NCBI RefSeq assembly: GCF_000276665.1
Contig: NW_004955473.1
Span: 9,664,865-9,728,864 of the forward strand
Origin: Chinchilla lanigera
Taxonomy: Eukaryota > Chordata > Mammalia > Rodentia > Chinchillidae
Direction of reading: 5' to 3'
DNA: 64,000 bases
A program made the position numbers and the translations under genes. The notes below the pieces were generated by a model. That model saw only the letters and a program-made list of their open reading frames with translations. It was not told the DNA's origin and did not search any database. Of this stretch, positions 1-12,562 are shown in pieces; the first letter of the stretch is position 1, and every line of letters starts with the position of its first letter.

Positions 1-515
1 AGTCAGGAAAGTGTTCCGACAACTAAAAGACGTTTATCTCAGAAATGTCTGTGCAGAGCACAAGCAACCATTAGAAGTGAAATTTGAGCAAAATGAAAAA
101 TCATTCAATATAAATTGTGTATTTTTATCAGAAATACTTTTAATATACAGAAAGATTTTCTTTTTGATTATTGAGATAAAATGAGGCTTTCAAGTATATT
201 GTTCCGATATGACCAGCACATTTTATTGCAAAATGGCCCTTCCTCAAGGCTTTGATAAATAGAGATTGGAACATAGTGTATCCAGATGCTCCTGAATATC
301 CTCTGATAGTTTGCTTTTCAGAAAGTTAACAAGAAATTGATGGTGACAGTGTTGCTTGTTTGCTTTTTCACTGTGACTCACCCCTTTTATGAATGAAATA
401 CTGAGATTACTTTGCTTATTTTAGATGTATTTATTATCTTTTTATCTTATTCAGTCTTTCATTTCTGTTTAACTTCATTTATTATTCAAGCCACAGCACT
501 TCAGGTATTTTATCT
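1..515. other. Non-coding, nothing recognised
   Basis: AT-rich single-copy-looking sequence. I see no repeat, RNA gene or convincing coding signal. Confidence 0.6.
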
Positions 516-552
516 TGATTGATGGATTGGTTTGATTGATTGATTGATTGAT
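516..552 (+). repeat. (GATT)n microsatellite
   Basis: Tetranucleotide GATT/TGAT units, interrupted near the start by GGATTGGTTT and then clean for about five units. It abuts the 5' edge of a MIR. Confidence 0.85.
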
Positions 553-795
553 GTGAGAGGCAGTATAGTTAAGTATCTACAAACATGAGATTTAGAGACA
601 GATCTGAGTCCCAACACTGCCATTTATTATGTCTGTGCTTTGGCAATCTTATTGAGTTTCTGGTGTCAGTTTGTTCTCTATAAAATGGGAATGATCATAG
701 TCCTTACCTATGCTTTGTTTTAGGTAATACATGAGTCGATACAAATAAAACAATTAAACTATAACCAGCTGTCATGAATACTTACTAAGCATTCA
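553..795 (+). mobile_element. MIR SINE, sense
   Basis: The order of sequence blocks matches the MIR core: GAGGCAGTATAGTTAAG at the 5' end, a GAGTCCCAACACTGCCATTTATTA block, TTCTCTATAAAATGGGAATGAT, then ATAGTCCTTACCTA and a 3' part with GTAATACATGAGT. The copy is strongly diverged, as expected for this tRNA-derived SINE that predates the placental radiation. Confidence 0.85.
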
Positions 796-1117
796 AAATA
801 TACTGGTCATCCTTATTAATGATGTATGGTAAACCATTCATGTCATGTTCATGGTTTATCTCCTTAGCCAGACTACAAACACATTTGAAGTATGAGAGCA
901 GTATATTCATTTTTTGTGTATTCTTGTCAACCATTTATTATTTCTGTAATGTTTCCCATCATAACTGTGGATTTGTTTTGCAGATGAAACTACCAAGAGG
1001 TACATTATAAATTTAAAAAAAGGGAGCTACAATTAAGAAAAGCTGCCACCAATAAACAGTATTTAATGAAGTAGGGTAAAGAGAAAGTACATATTTTTTA
1101 GTAATCGTTAATACTAA
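796..1117. other. Non-coding, nothing recognised
   Basis: No repeat or coding feature recognised. A 63-codon frame at 819-1010 starts in unremarkable sequence and has no domain. Confidence 0.5.
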
Positions 1118-1303
1118 TTATAATAACACTTATTTATCAAGTGCCTATTTTACCGTGTTAGAAACTTTCAGCCACTGCACTTATTCTTCACAATATTTCT
1201 ATGAATTCGAAAGCTGAAACTCATAGAGGTTTAGAAATAAGTGTCAAGTCACCCTGGTGGGATTTGAACTGATTATTGTCTGATTGCAAACACTATATTG
1301 CCT
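1118..1303 (-). mobile_element. MIR SINE, antisense
   Basis: Reads as the reverse complement of MIR: ACACTTATTTATCAAGTGCCTATT, then AGCTGAAACTCATAGAGGTTT, AAGTCACCCTGGTGGGATTTGAACT, and ATATTGCCTC at the tRNA-derived end. Old and diverged. Confidence 0.85.
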
Positions 1304-1436
1304 CATCTCTTTTTAATTTTTTTTTGATATGGAATTCTTGGTTAAAACAGCTAAATTTCATTCGCATCACAGTTTTGCTTCTCATGAGCTGTGTGACAAC
1401 TTCCAATTCAGAACCCATGTATATGCAAGTAGACAC

Positions 1437-1519
1437 TCTAAATCTAAATCTAAATCTAAATCTAAATCTAAATCTAAATCTAAGTCTGCCTAAGTTTAAA
1501 TCTGAATCTGAATCTAAAG
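1437..1519 (+). repeat. (TCTAAA)n hexamer array with degenerate tail
   Basis: About eight near-perfect TCTAAA units (1437-1484), then imperfect units such as TCTGAA and TTTAAA to 1519. Read on either strand it gives a spurious open frame of alternating Asn-Leu or Phe-Arg, which is not a gene. It resembles telomeric CCCTAA only superficially. Confidence 0.9.
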
Positions 1520-2050
1520 CATCATTGTAGAAGATATCATCGTTTCCCAATTCCCTGCCAGATTGCTATTCTATCCTCCAATACTACATAAGTCAATCAT
1601 TTTCAAGTTCCCTCATTACTACCAACCTAAGACTGCACATCCTCTCTTATTATGCTTCAAGAATATCTTCCTTTCCTTCATTGGTGTGAGTTATAATACT
1701 GTTCTGAGTTTCCTTTCCATGATAAATATCCCACACCTGAAAACAATGTCTATTTCTATGTTGCCCCACTTGGGTTAGCTCTCACATATTAATTAGTAAG
1801 TACTACTCTGAAGCAGTGGTCCAGAACTGAAAGAGAATGATCAATACTGCTCGTTCAGGTCCAGATGTACTATAATGAGTATCTTGGACACAAACAGGAT
1901 TACTTCAGCTGATTTGTAGCCATAGAAATGGCAGATTATTAAACCACTTATAATTTCCTTGTTCTATTTTGCCTTGGGGACAATAATTTTAACAGATTCT
2001 CTGACTCCCTGATCACATCTGACTTTCCTATTCTTATAGAGTGGGCATTT
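1520..2050. other. Non-coding, nothing recognised
   Basis: No identifiable repeat or gene. The 71-codon frame at 1563-1778 has no recognisable features. Confidence 0.5.
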
Positions 2051-2054
2051 GAAG

Positions 2055-2096
2055 GAGGACAAGGAGGAGAATGAGGAGGAGGAGGAGGAGGAGGTG
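2055..2096 (+). repeat. (GGA)n purine-rich tract
   Basis: GGAGGACAAGGAGGAGAATG followed by six or more GAG/AGG units. A short polypurine stretch with no coding meaning. Confidence 0.8.
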
Positions 2097-3944
2097 GTAA
2101 AGGGTAAGAGCAGAGATGGTGTTAGGTCAGCGAGCAGGAGGATTTGTGTATGTACTTTCTTAGTCCCAAGTATTCTTCACATATGAATACATTTTGCTTA
2201 TATTGATTCAGTCACCTGAATCATATGTGTCTTTAAGATTTTGATTCCATGTCTTTCATCCTTTGCTTTTCTTCCAATTTGCATATCATTTGCAAACTAG
2301 GAAAAGTTTTCCATATCTTTATGCAAATAATTACATTCCTATAAAAATCTGTTAATGAAGCTTTAGAGCTAAGGTCTTAATTGCTAAAAAATCAACACTT
2401 GGAGCTAGAAAATTCAGTTAAGATTCCGTAGCAACAGAGTCTATTATTAACTGAATAAGTGTTATCTAATAACATTTTAAAATTAACATGCTAGTTTAGG
2501 TACTTTTAGGATCATATATAAGGTAAGATGCTGTTCAAAAATAAAATAGTTTGTTTGATCTCTGGTTATAAATTATGGAAAACTTCTAGTCCTTTCAATT
2601 ATTTTATTGCTGATCAAATTTTATGTTCATTTTTTCTATTAGTTAATGAGAAAATGCTCCATTACGTTTGAAATATGACAACATTTAATGTCCATGAGTT
2701 ATATCTCTGTCTTACTTTTCTCTAAATAAACCAGCAAAAAAGGAAAAAATTAAACTATAGATTTGATGAAGAAGGAAAGCAGCTGTGGAATATAATCTAA
2801 GAGAGGGATCTAACAGAGCAGTTTGTTCTATTAAGGAAGGAGTTTTAGACATGAGAAAATACTTTTAAAAAGTGTAATCCATATGAGAATATCACCTTGG
2901 AATGAGTAACTTACATTGCATGCTTATCTGCAATGACAGGGGAAAATTATTTCAGATTAATAATATGAGTTTGTCAGTGTATTAAGAGTTCTCAGTAAGG
3001 ACATCATGAATATCAAGGCAAAAATGTGTACTGAAATTACTTGATGTATGTTTGTGAACTTGTAGTAAATATTTTATGCAGGTGATTCAGGCGTGAAAAG
3101 CAAGGCTGAGATTTTTTTTATCTACACTTTGTTCACATTGCAATTTATAAACAGAGGCTCAGGGCTGGGCAGCAATTTTCCTAAAGACACATCACAATAG
3201 TAGCAGCCTCTGCACGTAGAAGAATGCCACAGTCCATTCTTTCAGAGCAAGATTACATTATCATGAAAGACTCCATCATGATGAAGCTTTAAACACTAGA
3301 AGAAGAATCTGCTAGAAATGTGTTTATTTGCCACTATATTCGTTAGCATAGGAGACCCAGAACAACAGCATACAATATTTTTCCCTGAGAAAATTTTCAA
3401 TTTGGAAAGACATGGTCTAACATTTTAACATTATAATCAAGAGAGCAAGTCTAAGTTCAGGTAAAACATAAAGGATGATCTAAAAGACTACATTATGGAA
3501 ACCATATACATGTTGCTAGCACAATCTTAATTAAAAGATGGGTTGTTATGGGGTGAAGTGATTGTAGAGCATGGTGGATCTTTAGCTACTGGTGCTGTAT
3601 TGATACTCAAGGAAAAGACTAAAGGGTGACCTCCAATAGAGCAGAGAGTTAGATTTATTGGAAGAATTGTTTTTCATTGACTATAGAAACAATATTGAGC
3701 TCCTTGTCCACAATACATTCTGAGACTGAGAAGTGGTAGAACTACGATATACATTCCTTCCTTGCTCTCCAGCAGCTTATGGTTTAATTGTAGCAATAGG
3801 GTATTGATTTATGAGATGTAAGAAGAAGTGGATGACTATGTGACAAATGAGCGATACAAACAAAAAATAGAAGAAGAGTTCTAGAGTGAACTGAGAGAGG
3901 GACTCAGGATTATTGACACGAGGGAAATGTGGAAATACTCTAAG
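2097..3944. other. Non-coding, nothing firmly recognised
   Basis: AT-rich sequence. Positions 3735-3830 faintly recall the antisense L2 3' end (TTGCTCTCCAGCAGCTTATG), too diverged to call. Confidence 0.45.
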
Positions 3945-4330
3945 CTATGGAGTCAAACAAATTGTGCTCTACTGCTGACCGATACTTACCGAGTATGCAG
4001 TTTCGCTGGGCATTTGTTTCTTTACCTATATAGCTACCCCCAAAATAAGACCTAGCTGGAAAAAAGTCAGCCTAGGAAAGTACAGATCAAAAAAGCCAGC
4101 CTAGGAAAGTACGGATCAAAAAAGCCAGCCCCGGTCAACCTACCCTTGCCTTAGTTGCCTTACAGAGTAGCCAACAAGCAAGGGAATAGTGATGGCAGGT
4201 AAGGCAAGATACGTTCACTGGGGCTGGCACTTTTGATCTCTAGTTTCCTAGGCTGATTATTTTCCAGCTAGGTGTTACTTTTGGGAAACATAGTAGGAAT
4301 ATAGTATCTAATTTGTAGGGCTCCTACTAA
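3945..4330 (+). mobile_element. MIR SINE split by the palindromic element
   Basis: Left piece 3945-4035 (GGAGTCAAAC, then TGGGCATTTGTTTCTTTACCTATA) and right piece 4292-4330 (ATAGTATCTAATTTGTAGGG) fit consecutive parts of a sense MIR. The fold-back element between them therefore looks like a later insertion. Both pieces are highly diverged. Confidence 0.5.
4036..4291. mobile_element. Palindromic fold-back (MITE-like) element
   Basis: The left part starting ACCCCCAAAATAAGACCTAG is the inverted counterpart of the right part ending TAGGTGTTACTTTTGGGAAA. The arms share ACCTAGCTGGAAAA, CAGCCTAGGAAA, GATCAAAA and CCAGCCCC in mirrored order, and pairing continues inward (CTTGCCTTA / TAAGGCAAG) to a loop of about 35 bases. 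The left arm has an extra direct copy of a 29-base unit (AGCCTAGGAAAGTACRGATC). The structure suggests a non-autonomous DNA transposon. I cannot name the family, and a clean target-site duplication is not visible. Confidence 0.75.
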
Positions 4331-4863
4331 AACTATAGGACAATTCTATTCCTGTGTATATGCACAATAGTAACAAAAACGTGTTCATTCAAATCTTATA
4401 GTCAAATATTCATAACAGCATTATTCTCACTGGCAAAATATGGTCACAATACATATGTCCATCAACTTGTAAATGAATAAAATGATATACTGTAGCTATA
4501 TAATGGAATATTATTCAGCCATAAAAGTTGAAGTTTTGGTACATGGTATCACATGGATGAATCTCTAATTCAATTTGCTAAGTGATAAGACCATTTACAA
4601 AAGAGAATTATATGATCCCATTCATGTGGAGTGTTCTGAAAAGGCAAACCTAGAAAGACAGAAAGTAGATTAGTGATTGCCAGGGACCAGGGGTAGGAAC
4701 AAGGAGTGACTGCAAATGAGAACAAGGGATATTTTGGCATAGAAATATTTTAAAATTGATATGTGCTGATGTTTGCAAAACTCAATATAGCTAAAAGTCA
4801 TTAAATTATATATATTTAAGTGGGTAGATTTTGTATGTCAATTATATCTGAACAAAGCTACAG
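4330..4863 (+). mobile_element. L1M-type LINE 3' end, sense
   Basis: Matches the L1M 3' UTR block order: ATATGTCCATCAACTTGTAAATG, TAATGGAATATTATTCAGCC, ACATGGATGAATC, TATGATCCCATTCATGTGGA, AGTAGATTAGTGATTGCCAG, then TGTCAATTATATCTGAACAAAGCTA at the 3' end. 5'-truncated, with no ORF2 part retained. Confidence 0.9.
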
Positions 4864-7800
4864 TAGGTTCAAAGTGTCAAGTAATATGTTATCAGTAAAT
4901 GGTTGCTTTTGTCACATTACAGCAATCATGGAAGACCTTTTGAAAGAAGTGAACTTTTAATGATGGGTAATGGGTGAGGTTTGGATAGATGACAAGGAAA
5001 TGGGACAGGAAAAGTGGAAGGAGAGGGAAACAGTATGATCGGTGGCTTGGAGTGAGGAATAAGGCTATTATTTTGCTTTGCTATAGAACTGAGTAGAGGA
5101 TATTGGGAGCTAAGAAACATTATCAGAATCCTATCTGAGAAAGGAAAAGGGCGAGTAGGGCTTGGCTGACCTGTACTGTGGATGAATAGGTAGAAATAAA
5201 GAAGTTTGGGTAATAGGTTCCCCCGTGATAGAGTTGAAAATGGTTTCTGTGGGAAATCAATGGCATTAGCAGGTTCTTGGAATAGATCTATTTTGGCTCA
5301 CTGGTGTTGATACAAACCATTTATAGGCCAAGTTGGGAAGAGTTTAAATGGTGGGATGCAATGTGGTATGGTAGGGCAGGTGCACAAGCATTAATTACAT
5401 ACAAATTTGGTTTCTGAATGAGCAGGCTAGAAGGACCAGCATGAAGAGCCAGGCCAAGGGAGGTCAGTTTGGGTGTCTGTAGGGTACATTGGTATATGAT
5501 GTGGAGACATGTATCTAAAAAAAATGGCGATCCAGCTGGCTATCTTTTCTCTGGCTGCTTGTAGAATCATCTAAGCTCTGACTGTACTGCTTTCCAGTCT
5601 TATGAACTATTTGAGTACGTAGCCCTGTCAACATTATACTTTTTAGCTTTCCATCAGTTTAGTGAGATCATTGGAGGGAAAGTCTCCAAATGTCTTCAAA
5701 AAAGTTGTCTCGAATTTTAAAGATATCCTCCCTAAGTTGAAGAAAATTCTTCCAGTGCTTAATCTAAGAAAGTGATAAGATCATGACCTTTGCAGAAATG
5801 CCTTGGATGTCAATCCTAATTCCATTAAAATTTGCCTGACAGTGTAAGAATGAAACATTATAAGTTAGTGTATCAAGCATCTCAGTAATCTGTTCTGGCA
5901 ATAATCTGCTCCAACTCAGCCCTGCAGTGGTATTCTGGTGAATGATGCACCTTGATTTGGAAGGAACTTCTTAACTGTTTGACCAGTGATTAATGAAGGG
6001 AAGTGTACTAGGTAGGCCTTGAAGTGATAAACCGGGCAAGGACCTTGGCAGACAGTGCCTCCTGCCCACTATCGTATTATGATTTATTTTGGAAATGATG
6101 AGTGCTCATTTTCTTACCCACATACCTACAGTGTCACAGAAAATGCTAGTGTTGACAATAAACAGACACAGAATTGAGAAATATTGCCAGTAACTCCTAT
6201 TTTGAATTTTAATCACCATTATAAAAGCGGAAAATGCTCATAAATGATTAGAGCTGTGAAAGCCCATTTTTCCTCAAATGACCTCTCTGATGTGTAAATT
6301 TAAAAACTGTGCTATCATTTTGGTAATATAAACATAAAAGATCAAGGAAATTGAAATTGCATTTTTATTTTTTTCAGGTACACTTTATGATTGACCATAA
6401 CACCAAAGTAAGTATGTGATTTTTTGAATTGATCATCCATTGAGTTTTAGAATGGCTTTATCTCTCCTTCATCAATGTGTCTCATTTCTCCAAAGACCAC
6501 AGAGGCTACACTTTATACACTGAAGAAATTGGATTACTTTGTCTTTATTGTTTTTCTTCATATGTTTCTAGGTTATCAGGGTTCTCTCTGAAACAATTTA
6601 CCTTTATGCCCACATAGATTATTAAGTGCTTAGAGGACTGACAGCACACAGCATACTAATTTTCCTGTCCTCTGCTTTTGTGTCTCAATATTATCCACAA
6701 GGTCTGACCTGACATATTTGAAGCATTTGAAGACTAGAAGCACATGAATCCCAACTGAGCATTATTTGCCATGCATATCTTCTTTATTGTCCAGGTTAAA
6801 TTTTACCTCATCATTCCAGACCATAGTCTCTGAAACTTCTTTTTAGATATAATCCCTCAATGTGGTCATAAAGAAAATGTCTAAGATGTCTCCCAAAAGG
6901 AACAACAAAAAAGACTTTACATAATATTATTATGGGACCATGACATACCATTCAGGGTGCTTAAAACCAAATAAGGTATAAAACCAATGAGCTATGGTGG
7001 ATTCTATCAAATCTGAAAGGTTTACCAGGGTAGCCTTCTAATTTCATCCCTAAAATTCTAAAGGGTTTCTTTTCATTATAACCCTCAAAATTTTTAACGC
7101 TATAGTCCCAAACCTGGCATCATGATATTCCTGTGTGAACAATTCATTTAGAAAGAATCACAATTATTTCAAGGTGAAGTGAAAAGTTATTAGTTTGATA
7201 ACACAAAGCAGCTCTTCATGTCTAAGTGTTCAACAGGTACGCTTATAAATCACTGACAAATTACAGTAGATGGCAATTCCTACACTGCTGCCACTGCTAG
7301 ATAAATCTATGCCATATTATTCTGGCTCTTATTGTCTCTTAAAACATCATCAGATTGATTTTAGAGGAGAAAGGATATAAAATAAACACACAAGATACCT
7401 TTCTAATAAAGGAGACGAAAATCAGCCTTCTCTGAACCTAAGAATTCTAGCATCAGAAGGGAATAGCATTTCTGAATATTTTCTTGTTTCACCACAAAAA
7501 TTGGATATCTGTTTCCTACTTGACTTCGAAGAACACAGAGCCAATTTGCTGTATTTGAAAAATGACAGGACCTACAATGAAAACCCAATATTCTTGTCCA
7601 GTATTTATCAATAACAACACATGACCTTGAAAAGATCTCCTAAGTTCCTTGTGCCTAGTGTCACCTCTGTAGATTTAGATGACTGAATTTAATGGCTTTC
7701 AAAATTATTTTTAGTTTTAATATTCTATATTTTAATGAAATAAAAGCACACAGTAACGTATGTACCATATTTATAAATATCTTATTCATATGACTTGAAA

Positions 7801-8734
7801 GCAATATATGAATGCAGACCTCAAAACTTTTGAATATAAAAAGAATATGGTTATTGAGACAGATTAATAACTGTAACTAATATTTGTGTATTAATTCACT
7901 AAGAAATATTAATGAGTGCCTAAGTGTCCTATAAGTGAACACCTAAGTACCATGTCAGTGACAGTGATAGAGGTGAAGATGAAATATTCCTTTTTCCTTC
8001 ACACGTAGTAGTGAAGTACATGGATCTGTAATACAGAAAAGTCTTGATTAAGTGTAACAGTTAGTGAAGGGTATGTTAATTGAGGCTGTTAAAAATTAAA
8101 TAGCATATCTATCTTTTATTTCAGTCTTTGTGGTTAAAACATTTTATACAACTGTAATCCATTTTACAACCTTAATAAGTACAGTTTAGGAAACCTAATT
8201 GTATTTTAATTTAGTATTTGGGATTTTTTTCAGAGTCTCTAGTTTCATAACTTGAAATCACTTCTTATTGTATAGGAAAATATGACCTTGTGATGAATCT
8301 TTGTTTGCACCAGATCATTGTTTGGTAGATGAATTTGTTGTTCTTTCAGTAAATTTGAGCTACCTACTTGTTTAGTCAGTGTTACTTTTTCTCATAAAAA
8401 CTGAGTATAGAACACAAAATAAAATGTTTCATTAGTTTAGCTTCAGTTAATTAAGTTTTTATTGTACATAAACTCCTAACTGGCATCATAGAGATCTTGT
8501 TGCTTATTTGTGGAAGTAGGATCCCCGGGTTTGGATGTGAGAGTCGGGTAGGAACATAGGCTGACATCACATGATGCCATGATGGTATCAAAATCAGTTA
8601 GCAAGGAGAAGGCAAAGTACCTAATATACAAACTGGGGATATGAGATTCAATTACGTGTAGGAACGAAAAGTGACGTGCAGGAGCTATGTCTATTTGACA
8701 AGCTCTTTTCTGCAAGCTTCAGTAGAAAGCCCAG
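4864..8734. other. Non-coding, mostly unique
   Basis: No gene or young repeat seen. At 7905-8025 the order ACACCTAAGTACCATGTCAGTGACAGTGATAGAGGTGAAGATG loosely fits an antisense L2 3' end, but too weakly to annotate separately. Short frames (4926-5120, 7403-7588, 8476-8715, all minus strand) lack domains. Confidence 0.5.
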
Positions 8735-9040
8735 TTTAGAAGGGACCTTAAAGATTATCTAGTCCAATCCCTCCCCTTTCATGGATAGCTATGCAATATT
8801 TGAATCCTTCCTTCAGTATGTTTGGGGTAATTAGAAATATCTAGAGAACTTATAAAGCAGCCATTCCACACCTGGCTGCCCATATTAGGCTTTTTAATAC
8901 AGAGCTCAAGTCAGTCACCCACTGGTTTGAGCTCTACGGAATACAGGCAACTCCATTCCACCTGACTGACAGCCCTTTAGATATTTGTAAACAGTTCAAC
9001 ATGTCTTCTTTGGATTGAAATTTTACTCCTGTGAATCTTG
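8735..9040 (-). mobile_element. L3/CR1-type ancient LINE fragment
   Basis: Contains the AGAAGGGACCTTAAAGATTATCTAGTCCAATCCC signature of CR1/L3 3' regions, followed further on by a GCAGCCATTCCACACCTGGCTG block and GACAGCCCTTTAGATATTTG. The orientation (minus) is inferred from how CR1 3' ends usually read. Highly diverged. Confidence 0.6.
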
Positions 9041-9104
9041 TCCAGTAACTTCTTGCCCAGAAAATGTAGCTAGTACCAAGATCATTCTTTTGCTTAGTTA
9101 GTTT

Positions 9105-9590
9105 TCTGCTGCCCACTGGATAATGTACAAGTTTTTAATCGTGGCATTTAAGGCTCTGCTGAACTTTGACTTTGATTCTCATTATTTCTCCCAATAACGC
9201 TATATTCCAGCTACCTGGAACCTTTCTGTTTCATTAGTAATTCATTTCATCTTCATTAATGGCTTTGCTGATTCTTTCCCTCTTCTTTAATACCTTACTT
9301 TTCTTCTTTTCCTTCTGAGACTAGTGAACTTTCAAGTAATTAAATCTTCAAGGCCCCAGTCAAATGTCCTGTTGTTGTCAAATTATCCTGGACTCTTCTT
9401 CGTACTCTCCTTCTTTCTTCAGAAAACCAATCCACAATGTTTTATACTCTTAAGTGGAGCGTATGCCTCTATTCTATTACTTCTAATTTTTATCACATTT
9501 AACTTCCATGTATTTGCCCAGCTAGAATGTGAACTCTTATCGCTAAATACCAGGCCTTGTTCATATTTCCTTCACACAGGTTAAACACAT
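9105..9590 (+). mobile_element. L2 LINE 3' region, sense
   Basis: Order matches the L2 3' end: GGCATTTAAGGCTCTGCTGA, CAGCTACCTGGAACCTTTCT, CCCCAGTCAAATGTCCTG, CTAGAATGTGAACTCTTATC, CAGGCCTTGTTCATATTTCC. The 86-codon frame at 9324-9584 lies inside it and is not a gene. Confidence 0.8.
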
Positions 9591-9876
9591 TTGAAAAATA
9601 CAATGTATAAAAATGAAACACGTATGATTAAAAAATTTAAAAATGAAACTCAAAGTATTTCATTTCATGGATTATAAACTCCATTCATCAATTGCATGGG
9701 ATGTTACATACTTTCACATTTCTGAAATGTAATGACCTTTTATTTATTCAATCCATAGTTCATTTGTTAGGCTCTCATCATATATCTTCTCAGCCTTTAC
9801 CATTCCAGACTGGAAAAACTTAGATATTTTTTAGTCTGTGCACTGTTTCACTAATTATCTCGATTTTTCCGTATTT

Positions 9877-9985
9877 TTTTTTTGTTTGTTTGTTTTTTGT
9901 TTTTCTCCGGTACCAGGAACTGAACTCACGACCTTGCGCTTGCCAGGCAGGCACTTTTTGCCGCTGAGCTAAATCCCCAGCCCCA
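9877..9985 (-). mobile_element. ID SINE (tRNA-Ala-derived)
   Basis: On the minus strand it begins GGGGCTGGGGATTTAGCTCAG and continues through a CCTGGCAAGCGCAAGGTCGTG block and GGTACCGGAGAAAAAC, then an A/C-rich tail. A perfect 14-base target-site duplication, ATTTTTCCGTATTT, lies at 9863-9876 and 9986-9999, so both ends are certain. Confidence 0.97.
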
Positions 9986-9999
9986 ATTTTTCCGTATTT

Positions 10000-11639
10000 A
10001 TCAAGTAGGAGGACATTGAGCAGCTCTTACTGGTTGGGGTACCTATGACAACTAGTCAACCCATTCACTGCATGAAAAATCCTAAACATTGTCACAGTGC
10101 CATCATCATCTTTTCATTTTAGCCTTCTCCCAGGAGAATTCATATTTTTCACAATCCCACATCATTGTGATGATTTCTAAGCCATTGCTCTCTTGTTTGT
10201 ATTTATTCTCAATGTTGCAATTTGAAGTATTTCCCTTAAAGTTATGTGATTTCTGTATGGTACTAGAATGTTAGTACTTACTCTTGTTTTCTAAATGCAT
10301 CTATCAAAGCACTACTGGTCAATTTTGGGTCAAGATTTCACTCAAATTTTAGAAAATTTCAGGATATTTCAAAGTCAACTGTTATTCTCTCAAGAATGGT
10401 AGTCTAAAGTTATTTCCTTTAGATAAAAGTTTGAAAACAAAACAAACTCACGTCTGAAATAAAAAAGAAATGTAACTAAGAAGCAACCACTTTAGACTTG
10501 AGATGCATTAAGAAAGCTATGGCCTACTATAGAGTTCTGTGATGGAAATTTGCCTGCCTTGCCAATAGTCTTGGATAAGCATTCCATCTGATGAGTGAAC
10601 TTGAGTTACTGAAACTCTAGACAAGTGAGATAAACTGAAAACCAGGAAGTGGTGAGCAGAGATTTATGCATTTTTCAAAATAAAAGGGAACAATAGGGAA
10701 AAACCCACTTTAATTATTTAGTCTATTATTCTCCTATCTCTGTCAACAAATAGCATTTCAGATTCTTTTCCCTGGAGTTTCTGACAAAATTTCTCTACTC
10801 AGAAGATTCCAATATAATAAAGTGAAAACTACTTGAGCGCCAATGTTATTTTGGGAATGAATTGTCTAAAATGCTTGAGAAGCTACTTCTATCATAGGAA
10901 TTTTTTTATAAGATTGAGTTTTTCCCAAGATGGTGTGATTCAGATTCCAAGGAAAATTAACCCTTCCTTTGGGGGTGTTGAGACAAATGTAAATTGTTAA
11001 TATTTCATGTGCATCTTGGTATACTAATGTTCTCATATGATGAGTTGTGAGAACTGATTATCTGAACTGCCATTTCAGTTTCAGAGAAAACATTTGGGAA
11101 TCATGAAAATGAATCATTTTTTTATTAAAACATATATATAATGGAATATATATGATATTAATTTAATATATAGTATATAGAATATATAACATACAGGTGT
11201 ATGTATTTACTTATATATTTAGACCTTTTACTTTTTCCTTATGCCAGGTCTTTGTACCATTAAATAAATGACACATCTTAGCTTCAACATGTAAATTGAA
11301 AATAAAATTAGGAGTCATTTTAATTTGAAGAAACCTTGCCTGAGAAAGTTCATAGAGTAGGTCATAGGCTCACTCTTTTATTCTTATATGGCTTTCTCTT
11401 TTGTGCACTGAATTTTGGCAACAAGTTCCTTCTTTTGTTTGAACTAAGATTTGCCATGCAAGAGGCACCTTGTTAATGAAAGACTGAAATTCCGCTCCAT
11501 TGAACGAATGTTTTTTTTAATGTACCTAAGTTGAAACAAACTAATGAAATAATAATTGAGAGAATTTTGAAGCAATTAGGACTTTACATAAAACTGCTTG
11601 CCTGAATCTGTAAACTTAAGGAATGATAAACTTGAGACC
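10000..11639. other. Non-coding, nothing recognised
   Basis: AT-rich, with a TA-dense stretch at 11125-11212 (ATATATATAATGG, TTTAATATATAGTATATAG). No gene, RNA or transposon identified. Confidence 0.5.
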
Positions 11640-12030
11640 TTTCTAGGTAAATGGATGCAACTTGAGACCATGCTTGTAAGTGAAATAAATTGGACACACA
11701 TGTGTAAATATCGCATGGTTTTTCTGGTATAAGAAATTAAAAGGGCAAATAAGGACTGAAATGCATACTAATTATTGGGACTTGACAAGAAACATTCAAA
11801 TGGAAAGGGGGGCAAGGAAGGGGGAGGGGAAAGGAAGGAGGGGAAAAGAAAGAAAGACAAAAATGGAAATAAAACTGTTGTAAATAAGGAGAGGAAGAGG
11901 GGTTGAAGGGAGGGGAGGGGACTGGGGACAAAAGAATCAAGAGCTATTATGTACAGTTACACATTCTCTATTACGAATTGCTCATTGTGTTTCTCTAACA
12001 TGTACCAATGAAATTAATTCAAAGGGGGAT
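11640..12030 (+). mobile_element. L1 LINE 3' UTR fragment, sense
   Basis: AATGGATGCAACTTGAGACC, then AGTGAAATAAATTGGACACA, and a long G/A-rich tract at 11800-11925 typical of L1 3' UTRs. It is the sense counterpart of the antisense L1 tails near 26 kb and 51 kb. The minus-strand Pro/Ser-rich frame at 11737-11940 is the complement of the purine tract. Confidence 0.75.
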
Positions 12031-12189
12031 TGAAGAACTTTAAGAGGAAACCAAAATAACTGAAAATTTCCCCTTTAAGATTTACCTATCTAAAACCAAA
12101 GTAGGAGCTTGGTTTGTTTGATGGCATAAAGCAAATGGGATATTGCCTTATGTCAGCAGACAGACAATTTGGCATTTGGAGAAAGGCGC

Positions 12190-12560
12190 TGTACCTCTCT
12201 GTCACCTAGAACAGTGCCTACCTAGCACATAGTAGATGCATGATAATTTTCGAAAAAGTTAACAAATAAATAGCTGTATAATTCAAATATGCAAAGAAAT
12301 AATTTACTTGCTTGTATTTTATTCATGTCAATGATGTTATTGCAAGTCTTCTGGATTGTTCTGCAAGTGTAGACTGCAGTGCAGAACTTGTCTACTCTCT
12401 TACATCATCTGTTATTGTTCTTTCATGTCTTAGACTTGCCTTACCATCTACAGGGCAAATAATTCCTTGAGAGCAAGGACAGTATTTCCTACATGTGTTC
12501 CCTATATTATTATGCCTGTGACTCTCAGTGTACTTCCCACATGGAGAAACTGTGTTGCGG
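12190..12560 (+). mobile_element. L2-type fragments
   Basis: 12190-12260 contains CCTAGAACAGTGCCTACCTAGCACATAGTAGATGC and 12400-12560 contains TTCCTTGAGAGCAAGGACAGTATTT, both characteristic of L2 3' ends. The stretch between (12260-12400) is unassigned. Confidence 0.65.
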
Positions 12561-12562
12561 GG

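Noticed and set aside
1437..1484. Possible interstitial telomere repeat
   Set aside because: The unit is TCTAAA, not CCCTAA; only superficially similar.
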